DNA of 64,000 nucleotides from Amphimedon queenslandica (GCF_000090795.2 NW_003546266.1:333451-397450), one strand, 5' to 3'. Positions 24,990 through 36,904 are shown, numbered from the stretch's first letter. The notes: a model not told the origin generated them from the letters alone. A program made the numbers and translations.

Positions 24990-26333
24990 GCATTAAATAT
25001 AGCATTTAATAGTGCTGCTTTTAAAATTATATGTATAATAGTGACAATTCTGTACATTATATTAAGTTTTTGCGCATGTAGCCAAATTTGTGTGCTGAGC
25101 CAGAACTTTTCTCTTAGATTTTGGTCTGAGGTAGTACTAGCTGATCCTTTCTGAGAAGCCTTGTTCTGTTTCATAGCTGATAGGAACTCCTGACGCCTTG
25201 TATTGCATAGCTTCTGTACCACAATATCAAAACATTGCTTGATGCTTCTGTGGCTGACTCATTATAGTTGAGGCTATATTGTTTAACATTTGTAGAAACT
25301 GCTCATATAGGTGCATCTTTCTCGTTACTTATATATGTGCCACCTTAACAAGAAAAAGTAATATTACATAAAATGCAATTGATCTATTATACAATTTTAT
25401 TACGAATTTTAAAAGTGCTTATGCTAGCTGATTGTGTTATTCCTGAAATCCTTTGTCATTCACAACTACCTTAATAGACTCATCAATTGATTGGAACAGT
25501 GTGATGAAAACTGGATCTGAACAAACATATAACCACGATCTCGATATTGTAGATATTTTGGCTGCCTAATTTCACCTTGGTATTAATGAGCTGCAATATC
25601 TGAATTTCCTGAAAAATTATCTTGTATTTTTTCTTAATGCATATTTTTATTTCCTGATAGCGACTATGTAGCATACTGGAAAGTGTGGCTGCGCCAAAAC
25701 GGTCATACACATCATCTGAAAGTGATGTTTTAGGTAGAGTAGCTCCAGTACTTAGTGCATTGACCAATCTTTCTCAATTTTGTTGTATGCATCACAAAAT
25801 CTTTTGCACTCTTGACAAATCAACTTCATTTGTTCAGATGGCTCAGAAATGACAATCAATGGCTGAACTCAAAGGTAGCAAAAATATACTACAATACCTG
25901 TGCCACTCAAGTTAAAAACATATATTTCTCTTTATCCTTGTCAATGTTATGGTATAGCTTATTAAATGTTGCATGATGAATCCCTGAAACAGCTAAGTAT
26001 CTTCTACTAGAGACTTGACTATGGACTCATCAAGAGATAGCTGGTTTATCAACATACTTTCCGGACCTTGCTTTACCTCCATAAGGGGAAGCTTTATTAT
26101 CTCGTACATTATAGCTTTCCTTTCCTTCGTGTTTAACATTTTCCTTCCATTTGACTCTTCAATCTTCTTTTTCTCTGTGGCTTTTCAGCTGAAGAGCTGC
26201 AGTCTTGTATACCATCATTGTCTGGACTGTAAACAGTTTCTTCTTCCTCTTTCACAAAAAGCTCATTCATTTTGCATGTGGTGTAGGGCGGGGTTTTCAT
26301 TATTAATAACACACCCACAAATGCTATCTTCAA
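24990..26333 (-). pseudogene. Second, reverse-strand ORF remnant of the 5.5-kb element
   Basis: Reverse open pieces at 26133-26333, 25483-25767 and 24971-25222 line up as fragments of one gene facing the transposase. The N-terminal part is acidic then strongly basic (EEEETVYSP, then QRKRRLKSQ). A middle part has DVYDRFGAA and RYQEIK, and the C-terminal part QEFLSAMKQNKASQKGSA. No domain is recognised. Its position between the transposase and the right TIR suggests an accessory protein of the element. Stops separate the pieces. Confidence 0.4.
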
Positions 26334-26482
26334 TCTAGTTCTGGATCCATAATGTTAGAATTGCTAGCGCAATTTTGCTTCAAGAAGCATTTGTTACATA
26401 GGTGAGAGTAAACTTTACACGCACATATTTCATGCAGTATAGTGCAGTTAGACACTCTTCCTGAAATATTTTCTACTCATGG

Positions 26483-28143
26483 TACAACACGAAACAATTG
26501 AAGAAAATAACATTAAATTACAAGAACTCAAACAGATCAGTCCCTTCTGATATTTTAAACTACACCATGAAAAGAGGAAAGAAATGGTACGAAATGAAAA
26601 ATTTTAAAAACTAACTGAAATGATAAGAACTAGGTGTCAAAAGTCACTCCAGGTATAAACTATGAGAAGAAAAAACAAATAGTGAGATCTCAAATTAAGA
26701 TAACACATATCAGAATCAACGTCAAATTAAAGGAACTGTCTGATCAGTCACTTGTATTTTAAACTATACTATAAAATGAAGAAAAGAAACAAATAGTAAG
26801 AATGTTGACAAACAAAATGTTGTTATCAGTCCCTTCTGATATTTTAAACTACACCATGAAAAGAGGAAAGAAATGGTACGAAATGAAAAATTTTAAAAAC
26901 TAACTGAAATGATAAGAACTAGGTGTCAAAAGTCACTCCAGGTATAAACTATGAGAAGAAAAAACAAATAGTGAGATCTCAAATTAAGATAACACATATC
27001 AGAATCAACGTCAAATTAAAGGAACTGTCTGATCAGTCACTTGTATTTTAAACTATACTATAAAATGAAGAAAAGAAACAAATAGTAAGAATGTTGACAA
27101 ACAAAATGTTGTTTTAGGTTCCGACCTAAAATGATATGAACTCAGGGTGATTAATTAGTCACTTCTGTAATTTTAAAATATACTATTTAACTGAGGAGAG
27201 AAGAAATAATTACTGAGAAATAAGTTGTTCTTGACAAATCATCTTTCCAAGAAACTTTTATGATAATAACTGTCTTATCAGACACAACTGGCATTGACTA
27301 TGCTGTGAAACTAAGAGAAGAAAACACAAATAGTGGGAAGTCAGTGAAACATGAAACATTATTTATAATGAAACAAAAAGATAAAAACTCAACTGATCCT
27401 TTACATCTGGTATTAAAATTGCTGTTATAAAACTAAGGGGAAAGAAATAGTGAGAAATAAATATTACAAAAAACACTATCACCAATTTAAAATGAATGTC
27501 ACTCAGTGTAATGAGTCACTTCTGGTGTTGTAAACTACTATACTGTGAAATTAAGGAAAGAAGAAATAAATTATCAGAATTTAGAACAACAAAAAATTAT
27601 TTGAATGCAATAAGCACTTAATCTGATGAGTCATTCCTTGTAAGTATAAGCTATAAAACCGAAAAAAGAAGAAACAAATAGTCAATAGTGAGTAGGACAT
27701 AAAACATAGTTTAAAAGCAAAACTTAAATATTTAGAAAAACTAAGTCTGACCAGTCACTCCTGTTATACTGTTAAATAGAAATAGCACATGAACCATCAC
27801 TTAAAAACCAATTTCAAATAAAAAGAACTTAATTTTATGTATTACTTCTGTATTCTAAACGATACTATGAAACTCATAAAGAAAGAGACAAATAGTGAGA
27901 AATGAGTAGTTTATAATTCTAAAACCAAACAAAAGTGTAAAAGATGTAGAATCAGTCTCTCATTGGCTAAACTATACCATCAAACTGAGAAAAGAAGAAA
28001 AAAGTAGTGGTAAGACATGAAACATCATTAGGAACACCAACCTCAAATAACAAATAATTCAATCTGATCAGTCACTCCAAGAAATTTACACTATAATGTA
28101 AAATAGGTATAAGAAAGAAATAGTCAAAAGTGATTAGGACATA
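26483..28143 (+). repeat. ~125-bp satellite array, unit B, second segment
   Basis: Monomers resume after the 5.5-kb element and align with 8580-9091 and then 12929 onward of unit A, skipping the Harbinger element. 27302-27330 is the empty site for that element. The array ends where the pogo copy begins (about 28143), and satellite does not resume later in the window. Confidence 0.82.
26536..27113 (+). repeat. Exact 289-bp tandem duplication
   Basis: 26536-26824 and 26825-27113 read identically to me base for base, while neighbouring monomers differ at many positions. Either a very recent duplication or an assembly artefact explains this. No gene lies inside. Confidence 0.85.
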
Positions 28144-30515
28144 GTGGTGTCATTACACTATTGCAGCAATTCACTGCTTGCCATTCTCTTTAAACTTTTG
28201 AAATGTGGGTATGTTTAAAAACATTCTGATGCAAATTTTATTTTTTGCATGAAGAAAAGTAGAAAAAATTCATTGGAACAAGCGAAGGCATTATTTAAGC
28301 AATTTTGCAGCCTATGATGTAAGAGCTATGTTGTCTTAGTTGGCTACTTGCATGTGACTAAGCCTGAGTTCCATCCATATTAAACAGCACTTGCTCTATA
28401 GTCTTGTGTCTTATCTCTCTGAATTTTTATAAGTTGAGAAAGCAGTTTCTTTGCTTAGCCTATTTGAGGAGAAAAAGCACTCGGTAAGTTTTGACTGTAT
28501 TGCTACCGTGCAAATATTGATTACTTTTATTCACAGACTTGAAATTTTCTACATTATGTGTATCAAAGCAATGGGGTTATTATTCTGGAACATGCATGGT
28601 GTGACTCTTGTTTTCATGTCAGTTATTTTTGTCGTAGTTTCAATAACATCTAACTCATGTGAAGTAACAGTATTAATTTATGGTTAGCCAAAATAATGTA
28701 TCACATTGTGGTTTTAAATTGGCATTACTCAGACTTTAATCTATTACTGTTAGTGCACTGATCACAATTAATTAGATTTTGCAGCATGAAATCGGAGCAT
28801 ATTCTTTCTGCGACTGTTTCTTTGTGATTCTATTCGCCATTACGTCTTCGGTGGTAAACTAGTGACATGTTAGCTCATAAATCATAATACAGTTCATGCT
28901 GCATATAATATATAGACGATCCAATAACAACTATATACAGTGCAGTTTGATTTGATGGTGGTCGTTAGAAGAATGATGCACATGATTCTCAATATATTAA
29001 ATTTTAGTATGGTGGCATCAATTTCACTCTGTAACTGTATAATTTGTGCAATGAATACGATCCAGTTTATTAGTCACATTAGTAGAAATAAGACTAGGCC
29101 AGAAAGGCTTGAGTTTAAGTGCTTCACCTAAAGCCTGTGATTCTGTGAATGGTGATGTGTCAAAAGGCTGCAGAAGAATATAACATACCTTTCTAAATAT
29201 CAGTGAAAAGTTGAGTTTGGTGCTAAAAGTGGGGCAAAATCATTTTTAACAGAAACAAACAGGAGAAGCTTGTTTTCTTTCTCAATGGAATGCAACTGTT
29301 TATTCACGGACGATAGACAATTTATGAATTGGTTTAAGCTATTGTCACCAACAGGTCGTAATGTAACAGTGTCCTTAAGTATGTCACAATCTCTTAAACC
29401 TCATCCAGAAACAGTATTTTAAACACCCAAATCCCTAAGTCACGTCCCACTTCCCTATTGCTGTGCTGAAACGTTATTTTGCTCTCCTTGAAACAATTGT
29501 AACAGAAGCAGAACTCCCAAATTGCCCTTGTCAAATTTTTAATGCATAACTCTTGGTGTTGCTAAGCCCCAAAGCCCCAAAGTAATAGCCAAAAAATATA
29601 AGCATGCAGCAGCACTTTTAAGTAGAAATAAAAGTCAAAAAACTGTTATGCTGTTGCAGTGTAGATGGATACTCTATACCCACTTTTGTTGTACTTAACA
29701 GAAAAGTGCTAAAACATGAGTTAACAACAGAAGTACCTGGTACTTTTTATCACCTAAATGACAGTGGGTGAAAGATAAAGATAACTGAGCTTTTTTAAAC
29801 TTAGTTTTTGCACCTGCAGTTAGCCCCTCACACTAACTCATGAATAGTTATTCCAGTCACGTCTCTCCAGTTTGTGTAAATACAGCTGCTAAAGAGCAAG
29901 TTCTAGTTTATTGCCCCCAATCATAGCTCACGTAGAACTTAGCTTGTAGACAAAGGGATATTAAGTCCTTTAAAAAAGGCATGGAGGGAAGTAAGTCATG
30001 ACCATACTTTAAGTTATCCTGATAAGGTTGTCACTCGCTTCAATTCTCGAGTTTGTGTGGGCAAGCATGGGCACAAGCTATGACAACCCAGATTGTTGTC
30101 TGGATTTAAGGTCACAGGTTTGTATCCTGTTGATAGATCTAGTTTGGCCAAATACTCCTCCAAAGCTTGCAACTCTGTGATCATAAGTTTATTCCATTAC
30201 TTACTCCTTTTCGTAACAGGACCCTTTGCATATCTGTTGTCACATTTCCAGTAACCTCTGTATCTCAATCTGACGGATCCTTATCAGATGTTTTGAGACT
30301 TCCTTCTTGCAAATGCTATCTACAAAAATGTGAGTACTTCACATTCTGAGCAATTTTCAGAAGTAAAAGTAATGTTATGAAGCAAAAGGAAGGTTACGAC
30401 AATACAACTGTTTAAAGAACAGATAGCTTAACCTCAGCCATCGTCAGCTATGCTCTCTGAAGTAATCTCATGTCTCTCACAAGTAACTATAAACCCCACT
30501 TCGGTACGAATATCA
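28143..30515 (+). mobile_element. Degraded pogo/Tigger element, copy 1
   Basis: Colinear with 51826-54400 of the complete pogo element. Both start with a TCATTACACTATT stretch, share a long 5' leader (28150-28940), the transposase region, and an end near AGCTTGAGTA-TTACTAGT (about 30520). The left TIR and the mini-exon array and C-terminal part present in the second copy are missing. It interrupts the satellite on its left. Confidence 0.7.
28980..30345 (+). pseudogene. Pogo/Tigger transposase, highly decayed
   Basis: Frame-hopping translation recovers the same order as the 52743-54138 copy: a leader MVASISLC, ARPERLE-like sequence, VEFGAKSGAKSFLTE, a CPREP-like HTH segment, and later QIALVKFLMHN in place of the NADESGF core. 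Catalytic aspartates cannot be confirmed. Numerous stops, frameshifts and deletions make this older than the second copy. In life such a protein binds TIRs by its Psq/CENP-B-type helix-turn-helix and performs TA-targeted cut-and-paste. Confidence 0.55.
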
Positions 30516-30599
30516 AAAGCTTGAGTAATTACTAGTGAAGAATTTCATCAGAGACGAGGGGCGCATATTCTCCGACGACCACACCCACCTACATTCATG

Positions 30600-32060
30600 C
30601 AACTTCTTGTAAAGTTCAATTACCGAAAATAAATCTCAATGTATTTCATGGAGATATAACTCAGTAGATTCCATTTTGGGAGTCCTATTGTTCTAATATC
30701 TATGATAACACTCAGATGAAGATATTTAACAATTAATGTGTCTCAAGTTGCTAGTAGAGAAGACAGCAAAGGAAGCAATAGCTAGATTGCCTTGATCCAC
30801 AACCAATTTTCAGCAAGCTATTGAGCATTAAGAAGCAGGTTTTGCAACAAGAAATGATTGCAAACTGACTGATAGATTTATTAGTAGCATTGAAAGAATT
30901 GTGTTGAGATTAGAAGTAGGGAATGATTAGAAAACTTTACGACAAGGTTAAATCACATAAAAGAAGCCTTGAAGCACTTGGGATGAAAGCTCACACCTAT
31001 TGAGGGTTGATACGTCCTTAATGAATACAGAAGTTACCCCCACAGATGAAGATAATATAAGCAGAAATCTGTCATCAGCACAGACAAGGTCATGCAAGTA
31101 ATTCTGGATGAAATTGAAGCAAGTGATAACGGACCTAAATGGATGCGATGAGCAGTGAGGAAAGAAAAGAGAGACCCACACCAGAGCAACACTCTATAGT
31201 GACAGTAACAACTGTTGCTGCTACTGTAAAGCACAGGGCCACAACCCAGAATTTGTCGCAGAGTAAATTCAGCAGAAAAGCGAAAATGGAGAGAGGGGAG
31301 TGTTTGAGAAAGGGGAATTTTAGTAGTAAGTGTCGTAGCAGATGGAAATGTACGAAGTGCAGAGGAGCATCATACCAAAATATTCAATAAGGCCTACAGC
31401 CCAGGAAGGATAAAAAGCCTGTGAATCCTGGAGCCACAACTTTCGCATCGGAAAGAGCTACTATTATGTACACCAGTCCCATGAAACAACCAGTGTTGCT
31501 ACAAACTGCAGAAGCAATAATACAAAATCCCTTGATTAATCAGCGATGGCATGCCAAAATTTTTTCCGATCTGGGGATCCAGAGGTCACATGCAACATCA
31601 CAGTTTTTGAGGGAGTTAGAGCTCAGAGTGATAGGTGAGAAACAACTCAGCATGTTAACCCTTGAATCAAAGGAGAAGTCACAAAGGTGTGGACTAGTCA
31701 AAGCGAGCATCTTGACATAGGATCAGACAGACGTAGAAGTCACTGTGTTAGTGGTCCCACTAATATGTTAAACTCAAACAAAGCCTTTCATCCAAGACTG
31801 CCTCAGAAAATACCCCCACTGACAGAGGCCTCAGTTGGCTGACCAAGGTACACAGGAACAATTTTAGCCCAACATACTTATTGGATCGGACTGCTATTGG
31901 CAACTGATGACGGGAGGGATGGTGAAGAGTAAGCAACGTGCGAACTGCAGTGCACTCAAAATATGGATGACTTTTATCTGGGCCAACAAAAATAAGTAGC
32001 AGTTCAGAACAATTCTACACTGGTCACGCATGTCCTTCAAGTGACAACAGAATCATACTA
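30600..32060 (+). pseudogene. BEL/Pao retrotransposon Gag and protease region
   Basis: A reading through frames gives LPKINLNVFHGD followed by IPFWESY (30615-30690), typical of the DUF1759-type Gag of BEL/Pao elements. Then come TDRFISSIERI (30860), ALKHLG near 30970, and a Cys-rich knuckle region with CYCKAQGHNPEF (31215). The A17/DUF1758-type aspartic peptidase region follows: LGIQRS (31575), then LIGSDCYWQLMTGG (31875-31920) and YG-LLSGPT (31955). In-frame stops are common. No reverse transcriptase or LTR of this element is visible, so it is a truncated internal fragment. It is a retroelement relic and not functional. Confidence 0.65.
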
Positions 32061-32159
32061 AGCATTATGATGCCATCAAACAAGACCAATACAGAAGGGT
32101 AAAGGAGCCTAAACTTATAGCTTGGAACAGATTACACTATATTTATAGAATCTATTCTA

Positions 32160-32400
32160 AGCTAAACTAGCCTAAAAGAAGAGTCACAGACAGATCTTGT
32201 AGAGACGCTGATACTTCTGAAGCAAGAGAAGCCAGGCTTGCAGCATCTAGAGCTCGTAGGGATGCTGAGACTCCTGAAGAGAGAGAAGACTGACCGACAG
32301 AGCTCATAGAGACTCGGGCCTGTCAAGGAAGAGCTAGGCTCAATCCAGAAGAGCTAATGAGCGACCTGCTAATAGAGATCACCGTCTGGCAGCTGACAAT
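32160..32400 (+). pseudogene. Helitron N-terminal fragment (Arg/Ala/Glu-rich repeats)
   Basis: The frame reading CRDADTSEAREARLAASRA, then RRDAETPEERED, shows the R-A-E-T-P repeat pattern seen at the N-terminus of many animal Helitron Rep-helicases. A second run in a shifted frame (RAHRDSG, ANERPANRDHRLA) extends it to about 32400. No Rep or helicase follows; the gypsy remnant begins directly after it. The fragment could be a piece of the Helitron now at 42300-46343 or of an unrelated copy. Confidence 0.45.
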
Positions 32401-32429
32401 ATTAATTCAGAATTGCTAATTCAATGTTT

Positions 32430-33615
32430 GACTTGCAAAACAAATTGAACTTAAATATTTTTGTTTACTGAGTTGGAGCAGGCTCCAGCAGGAAGGATAT
32501 ACGATTTTAATCCCTCATTACCTCATAAACATCAAAGGGAATTATTCATGATATAGTTTAATCCAGTATCAGGTCGCTGTCGAGTACTGAAGGAACTGCA
32601 TGAGACACATCCGGGCATCAGTAAAATGAAACATCACTCACGTTCAAATCAGTGGTGGCCTGGATTAGATGCAGATATTACTGATATTGTTCAAAAGTGT
32701 GAGACTTGTGAAGTAAATCGTCCTAATCCATTGAAAGCTCCGCTCCATCCCTGGGCATTTCCAGCTCGCCCATGGGCTGGAGTACACATAGATCACGCTG
32801 GACCATTTTGTGGTAAATTATTCCTAATCGTTATTGACGCCAACTCTAAATGGATGGATGTCCACATTGTACCATCTACTGCATCTGAAGTCACCATAGC
32901 CAAGTAAAGGGTTTTTTTTGCCACTTTTGGTTTACCAGAGCAAGTAGTCTCAGATAACGCTTCAGGTTTCACAAGTACGGAATTTAAACAATTTGTATCA
33001 GAAAATGGTATTCGGCAAGTCCTAGTTTCACCTTATCATCAGTCTTCCAATGGATTGGCCGAACAAGCAGTAGCGATTTTAAAGAATATAGTGAAGAAAT
33101 TTGAAAGTCCCTTGGAGGTGAGGATCAGTAAATTCTTCTTCAAATACAGGGTCTCTCCCCAGACAACCACTGGTATCTCCCCAGCTGATCTCATAATGGG
33201 GAGGAGATTGAGGACTCATTTGGATTTACTGCATCCAAACACAGCTAACAGGGTAGCAGATAAAGTTAAAAGGGGTGTCTCTGATAAATCTGCAAGGAAA
33301 TTCTTAACTGGAGATAAATTATATGCAAAAGAATTTTCCAGAAGCAATTGGGTACCAGTAGAATTAGTTGAAGTAACTGGACCTTTATCCTATCATGTAA
33401 GGACTCGTGAAGGGCTAGTGTTAAGGAGACATGTTGATCACCTACGTAAGAGGAATCCTGATTCTACTGAGGATGAAGGAATTATGCAAGATGGGTTTTC
33501 AAGCTCTAATGTAGACAATCACTCTAATTCCACACCACTCAATCATTCTCCACCAGTTACTGGGGAACCCCCATCTCAACCACTCACCAATCAACCAGTC
33601 CGTCGTTGGACTTGA
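32430..33615 (+). pseudogene. Ty3/gypsy integrase, C-terminal half of pol
   Basis: The H2C2 zinc finger is visible as HETHPGISKMKHH ... CETCE (32605-32715). The rve core follows with three acidic positions: D in IDHAGPF (about 32795), D in VVSDNASGF (32950) and E in NGLAEQ (33055). A C-terminal region with RRLRTHLDLLHP and LRRHVDHLRKRNPD ends in a Pro/Ser tail. One in-frame stop near 32905 breaks the core; the rest is well preserved. Reverse transcriptase and Gag are absent. The enzyme would insert retroelement cDNA. A purine tract and probable LTR follow, which supports this being the 3' end of the element. Confidence 0.85.
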
Positions 33616-33671
33616 ACTCAACCTCCATTTGAACGTCATTCCCCCTACCGTTACAATTAGAAGGAGGGGAG

Positions 33672-33930
33672 TGTGGTAACTTGATATTGTGTTTACAATG
33701 TACATGCATACACTTTAATGTACATGCAGTTAATTATGTTATTATTTTTTTAATGTAAATGTAATTATAGTTGTGGTTTTACATGTGCTCCCCCTTCTAG
33801 AACAATCCGTGGTTATACATATATATTTCTTAGTGTGTGCATGCTCTTGGTCTTTCTACTAATTACTCTCCCGTGTGTTTCTCTCTCTCCTCTCTTCACT
33901 CTCCTTTTTAGCGATAATCCAATTATGACA
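33672..33930 (+). repeat. Probable 3' LTR of the gypsy element
   Basis: It starts with TGTGGTAACTTG directly after the purine-rich AAGGAGGGGAG (33660-33671), a good polypurine tract. It plausibly ends at AATTATGACA (33921-33930), giving TG...CA ends. A pyrimidine-rich CTCTCT stretch lies near the end. No 5' LTR is present, so the exact right edge cannot be verified. Confidence 0.5.
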
Positions 33931-34392
33931 CCTCAGCCAAGCAGCATGAATCATCCCTGAATGAATGTCTGCATACAGGTCCAAAGTTACATCAGAAGAT
34001 AGGGGACATACTTTTAGCCTTTTCTAGTCATGAAGTAGCTATGTAAGGCCTATTCACACAGGCCAAAGTAATACGCATTGATGTGCATTAATCATGTTCA
34101 CACTAAAGTGGTTTCAAATTGATGCGCATCAATGTGCATCACTGTCACTTCACCTCCAGAGGCGGATTAATGTGAAGTGATATGCTTCGATGAATGTAAA
34201 CCAATGGCAACAAGAACACAAAGTCATACATAATTCAGCTGCTAGTGTGAACATGATCAATGTGCACTGTTGCAGCTGTATCATCAAAGGGCTTTGAAAA
34301 CAGTGCCAGCCTATAGAAAAGGCATTCTTGAACATATCTGTGATATCACAACGCAGAGATGTGCTTTGGTTCCTTTGGGTTGCAGACATAGC
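33931..34392. other. Non-coding stretch with a TIR-like motif
   Basis: No gene. AGGCCTATTCACACAGGCC at about 34047 and repeated GATGTGCAT and GTGAACATGATCAATGTGCA words resemble the end of a DNA transposon of the TTCACACT kind. No partner end was found in the window. This is possibly a truncated or solo terminus. Confidence 0.35.
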
Positions 34393-34649
34393 CAGTTGCC
34401 GATCTGGGGGTGGGCAAAGCAGGGCATTTGCCCTACCATCAGAAGGGCTTACTAATTATCTTTATTGCAACATAATTATATTCATTGTTTAGATAACAAT
34501 ATTCACTGTCTCATTGTATTATACATTCAGTGAAACCTCAATCCATGCCAATATTTACCTAGCTGTGGCAAATAACCACAAGTACAAGAAAGTTCCCCAG
34601 AAACTTACTTGTTAATACTGAAGATTAATAACTAAACTAATTGTTGTCA

Positions 34650-35890
34650 TTTCACACATGATACAACACAAATCACAAAACTTACAACCTGTCACATTTG
34701 TAGCACTCACAAAATCAAAAATCCCTAAACCACAAGTCTTTTTTACATGTCCGAATATTACGACAATAGTCCACCATCAAATCATCCATAAAAAATACAG
34801 ATATCTCCATTTGAATAGAACAATGTTGTATCCCAATCTGGACCAGTTCGCTGGACTTTTTGTGCATAACACTTAATGTGTGATGACGGACTCCAATAAA
34901 TTCTGTCATATTAGGGCAATTTACACCAATACCGAATGCAATCTTTGCAATAGCAACACAAAACACTCCTTTTGGTCAACTGAAACTAGTCAGAATTTTA
35001 TTCGTGATAGATGAGTTAGAGGCAATTGCATATCAACAAGTCTAAATTTGCCCACATTTCAATAGCCTATAGAGTCAGTCAAATGCTTTGTAAGTGCATT
35101 CTAGAAGTAATTGTCATTTGTATAGCTGTGACTGAAAATTGTCACTTCATCCATTGTAGTTCTCTTCTTTTTGACTTTTTTAACCAGAGGCCTCATACCA
35201 ACATCTAAGAGCTCATCACTCTTTCTCAATAGAAAAGAAAACTTCCTTTGGAATATAGCTAATATGCATGGTCTCTTCATATGTAGGATTTTGATGATTT
35301 TACTTCGTGTTGTAGATAAAACAGTGGCTGTAAAAGCTATTACTTGGACTTGACATTAGAAAAAGCCATAAAGTTCACCAAATTGGCTATATTTTTTGCG
35401 AAACTGCTAGCCCCGACATATTGATACAAATATAAGTGTAGGTGACCCACCACTTTTTGACACAATGTGATTTATATACAATGATACCCACAAGTCTTTC
35501 TTGAAATTTAGAACTCTGAAAGACACTACTCCAGTGCTTCAAGCAAAGTAATAATTCAGATGTCGTAAAAATCACCCTTAACACAACACAGTTATCATCC
35601 ACATGATCAATCACAATAGCAACAGTGCTCAGTCACTTCCATTCAAGTAAAGCAACCTCGTCCTTTATCAATGCAATTAGTTGGCTTACCGTCACTACCA
35701 TAGATCAAGGAGGACTTCTTGCTTCTGCTATGTCACGAATTATTCGTATACTGCATTAGATTACAAATTTTTTAAACCATAGGCAGACAAACAAAAACAT
35801 TGAGACCTTCAAGTACAAACTGTAGAAAGGTTTCTTTTGCTTTACTTTGAGTTTGTGATGCCCCAGTCTATCCACGTAGCCTGTTTCACA
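34650..35890 (-). pseudogene. RecQ-like superfamily 2 helicase, copy 1
   Basis: From the 5' end on the reverse strand: an N-terminal GLNVFVCLP (about 35790), motif Ia-like SQLIALIKDE (35680), a segment VYKSHCVKKW at the DExH position (35450), motif III-like FTATVLSTTRSK (35320), motif V-like IAFGIGVNC (34930), and an acidic tail. This order is that of RecQ-family DNA helicases. The Walker B Asp-Glu is replaced by Tyr-Lys, and stops and frameshifts are frequent, so it is inactive. It lies inside the long-TIR element and resembles the copy at 59440-60672, including the Tyr-Lys change. Confidence 0.7.
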
Positions 35891-36036
35891 GGATGCTCTC
35901 CTTTAAAAATTATGTTACATTAATAATCACATTACAGCCTATTGATAGTTAACACGCCAGGTGCACAGAGTAATCTGATTGGTGTGCATATATTCCAGCG
36001 CAAAAACTAAGAAAAGCTTCATGTTAGTGTTATGTA

Positions 36037-36350
36037 AAAGGTGGTGCCGTGGGAATGGTGGCTTCTGTTTGTTACACATGCAATAATGTCTGCTTCAGAT
36101 GGTTATGGTACTTTAATGAAATGACCAAGATGAGAGAGTTGTTTCGTATCAGCTGGAGCTAAATTTTGCAAAAAAGGAAGACGAAGATCATTTATAACTA
36201 GTCTAGATCGAGTTTTGGGGTCTTCAGCTACAAATATACGACCTTATTGACAACATAGAACTGCTGTGTACCTTGATCAATCTAGCTGAAATGAAAGGTT
36301 TGGAGGTTCATTGACATGATTCAAGTACTTCTTTCGCTACGCTGAATACC
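36037..36350 (+). pseudogene. 5'-exon fragment related to the 20959 element transposase
   Basis: Nucleotide similarity to 21225-21500 runs through AAGG-GGTGCC-TGGG, GGTGGCTTC, AATGTCTGCT, GAGAG-GGTTT-GTACCA-type stretches and GGGGTCTT. In the other element this is the start of the transposase. Here nothing of the later exons follows and the right TIR comes soon after, so the element has lost most of its transposase by internal deletion. It links the two transposon families in this window. The fragment itself is not translatable through. Confidence 0.5.
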
Positions 36351-36904
36351 TAAGGTAGTTACAAAATGTTGAAATCCGTGACGATATTTTATAAGGTATA
36401 TACACTGGTGATAGGGTAAAAATCAGCCATTGTGTGTGAAGTATCTGCTTTTGAGGATTTGGTTTTGGGACTGATACGTTAGTGCACCCTTACAGACAAA
36501 TATCTAAGGGTATTATTTGAAATTTATTTTTATTGTTATTATTGTAGTTCAGTCACCTGATTTGTCATGAATTTTATTGTCGATCATGCAATTGGAAGAA
36601 ATGTTGGGCTGGCTCGATTTTGTTATGCAGTAGATACTTGATTAATTAGAAGTATAAAGTGCATGGGCCGATCTTGGGTGCAAATGATGGTTGGGCATTA
36701 ATCAAATTCATGAGTACAAGTAGCTTATTAGTAGTTATTATAGTTAATAATCTTGAGTATCAATAAGTAGGCTTCCTGGGGAACGTCCAGTACTTGTGGT
36801 TATTTTCTCACAATAATTATAGGCATGGATTGAGGTTTCACTGAGTGTAAAGTACAATGAGACAGTATTTTAGATTGACATTATTATCTAAACAATGAGT
36901 ATAA

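Larger units (their letters stand above)
20959..26482 (+). mobile_element. 5.5-kb TIR transposon with 7-bp target duplication
   Basis: The left end CAAGAGTAGATAATTTTTTT and the right end (read inward, CATGAGTAGAAAATATTTCA) are inverted repeats of about 70-75 bp. They share GTGTCTAACTGC, TATACTGCATGAAAT and a GTGCG motif. GTACAAC flanks both sides (20952-20958 and 26483-26489), and joining the flanks restores a satellite monomer. CA...TG ends with a 7-8-bp duplication fit the P/hAT-like range of cut-and-paste elements. The interior has a forward transposase remnant and a reverse-strand second ORF remnant. Confidence 0.85.

Noticed and set aside
34150-34389. Reverse open frame of 79 codons
   Set aside because: No family resemblance, and it overlaps the edge of the long TIR; probably chance.
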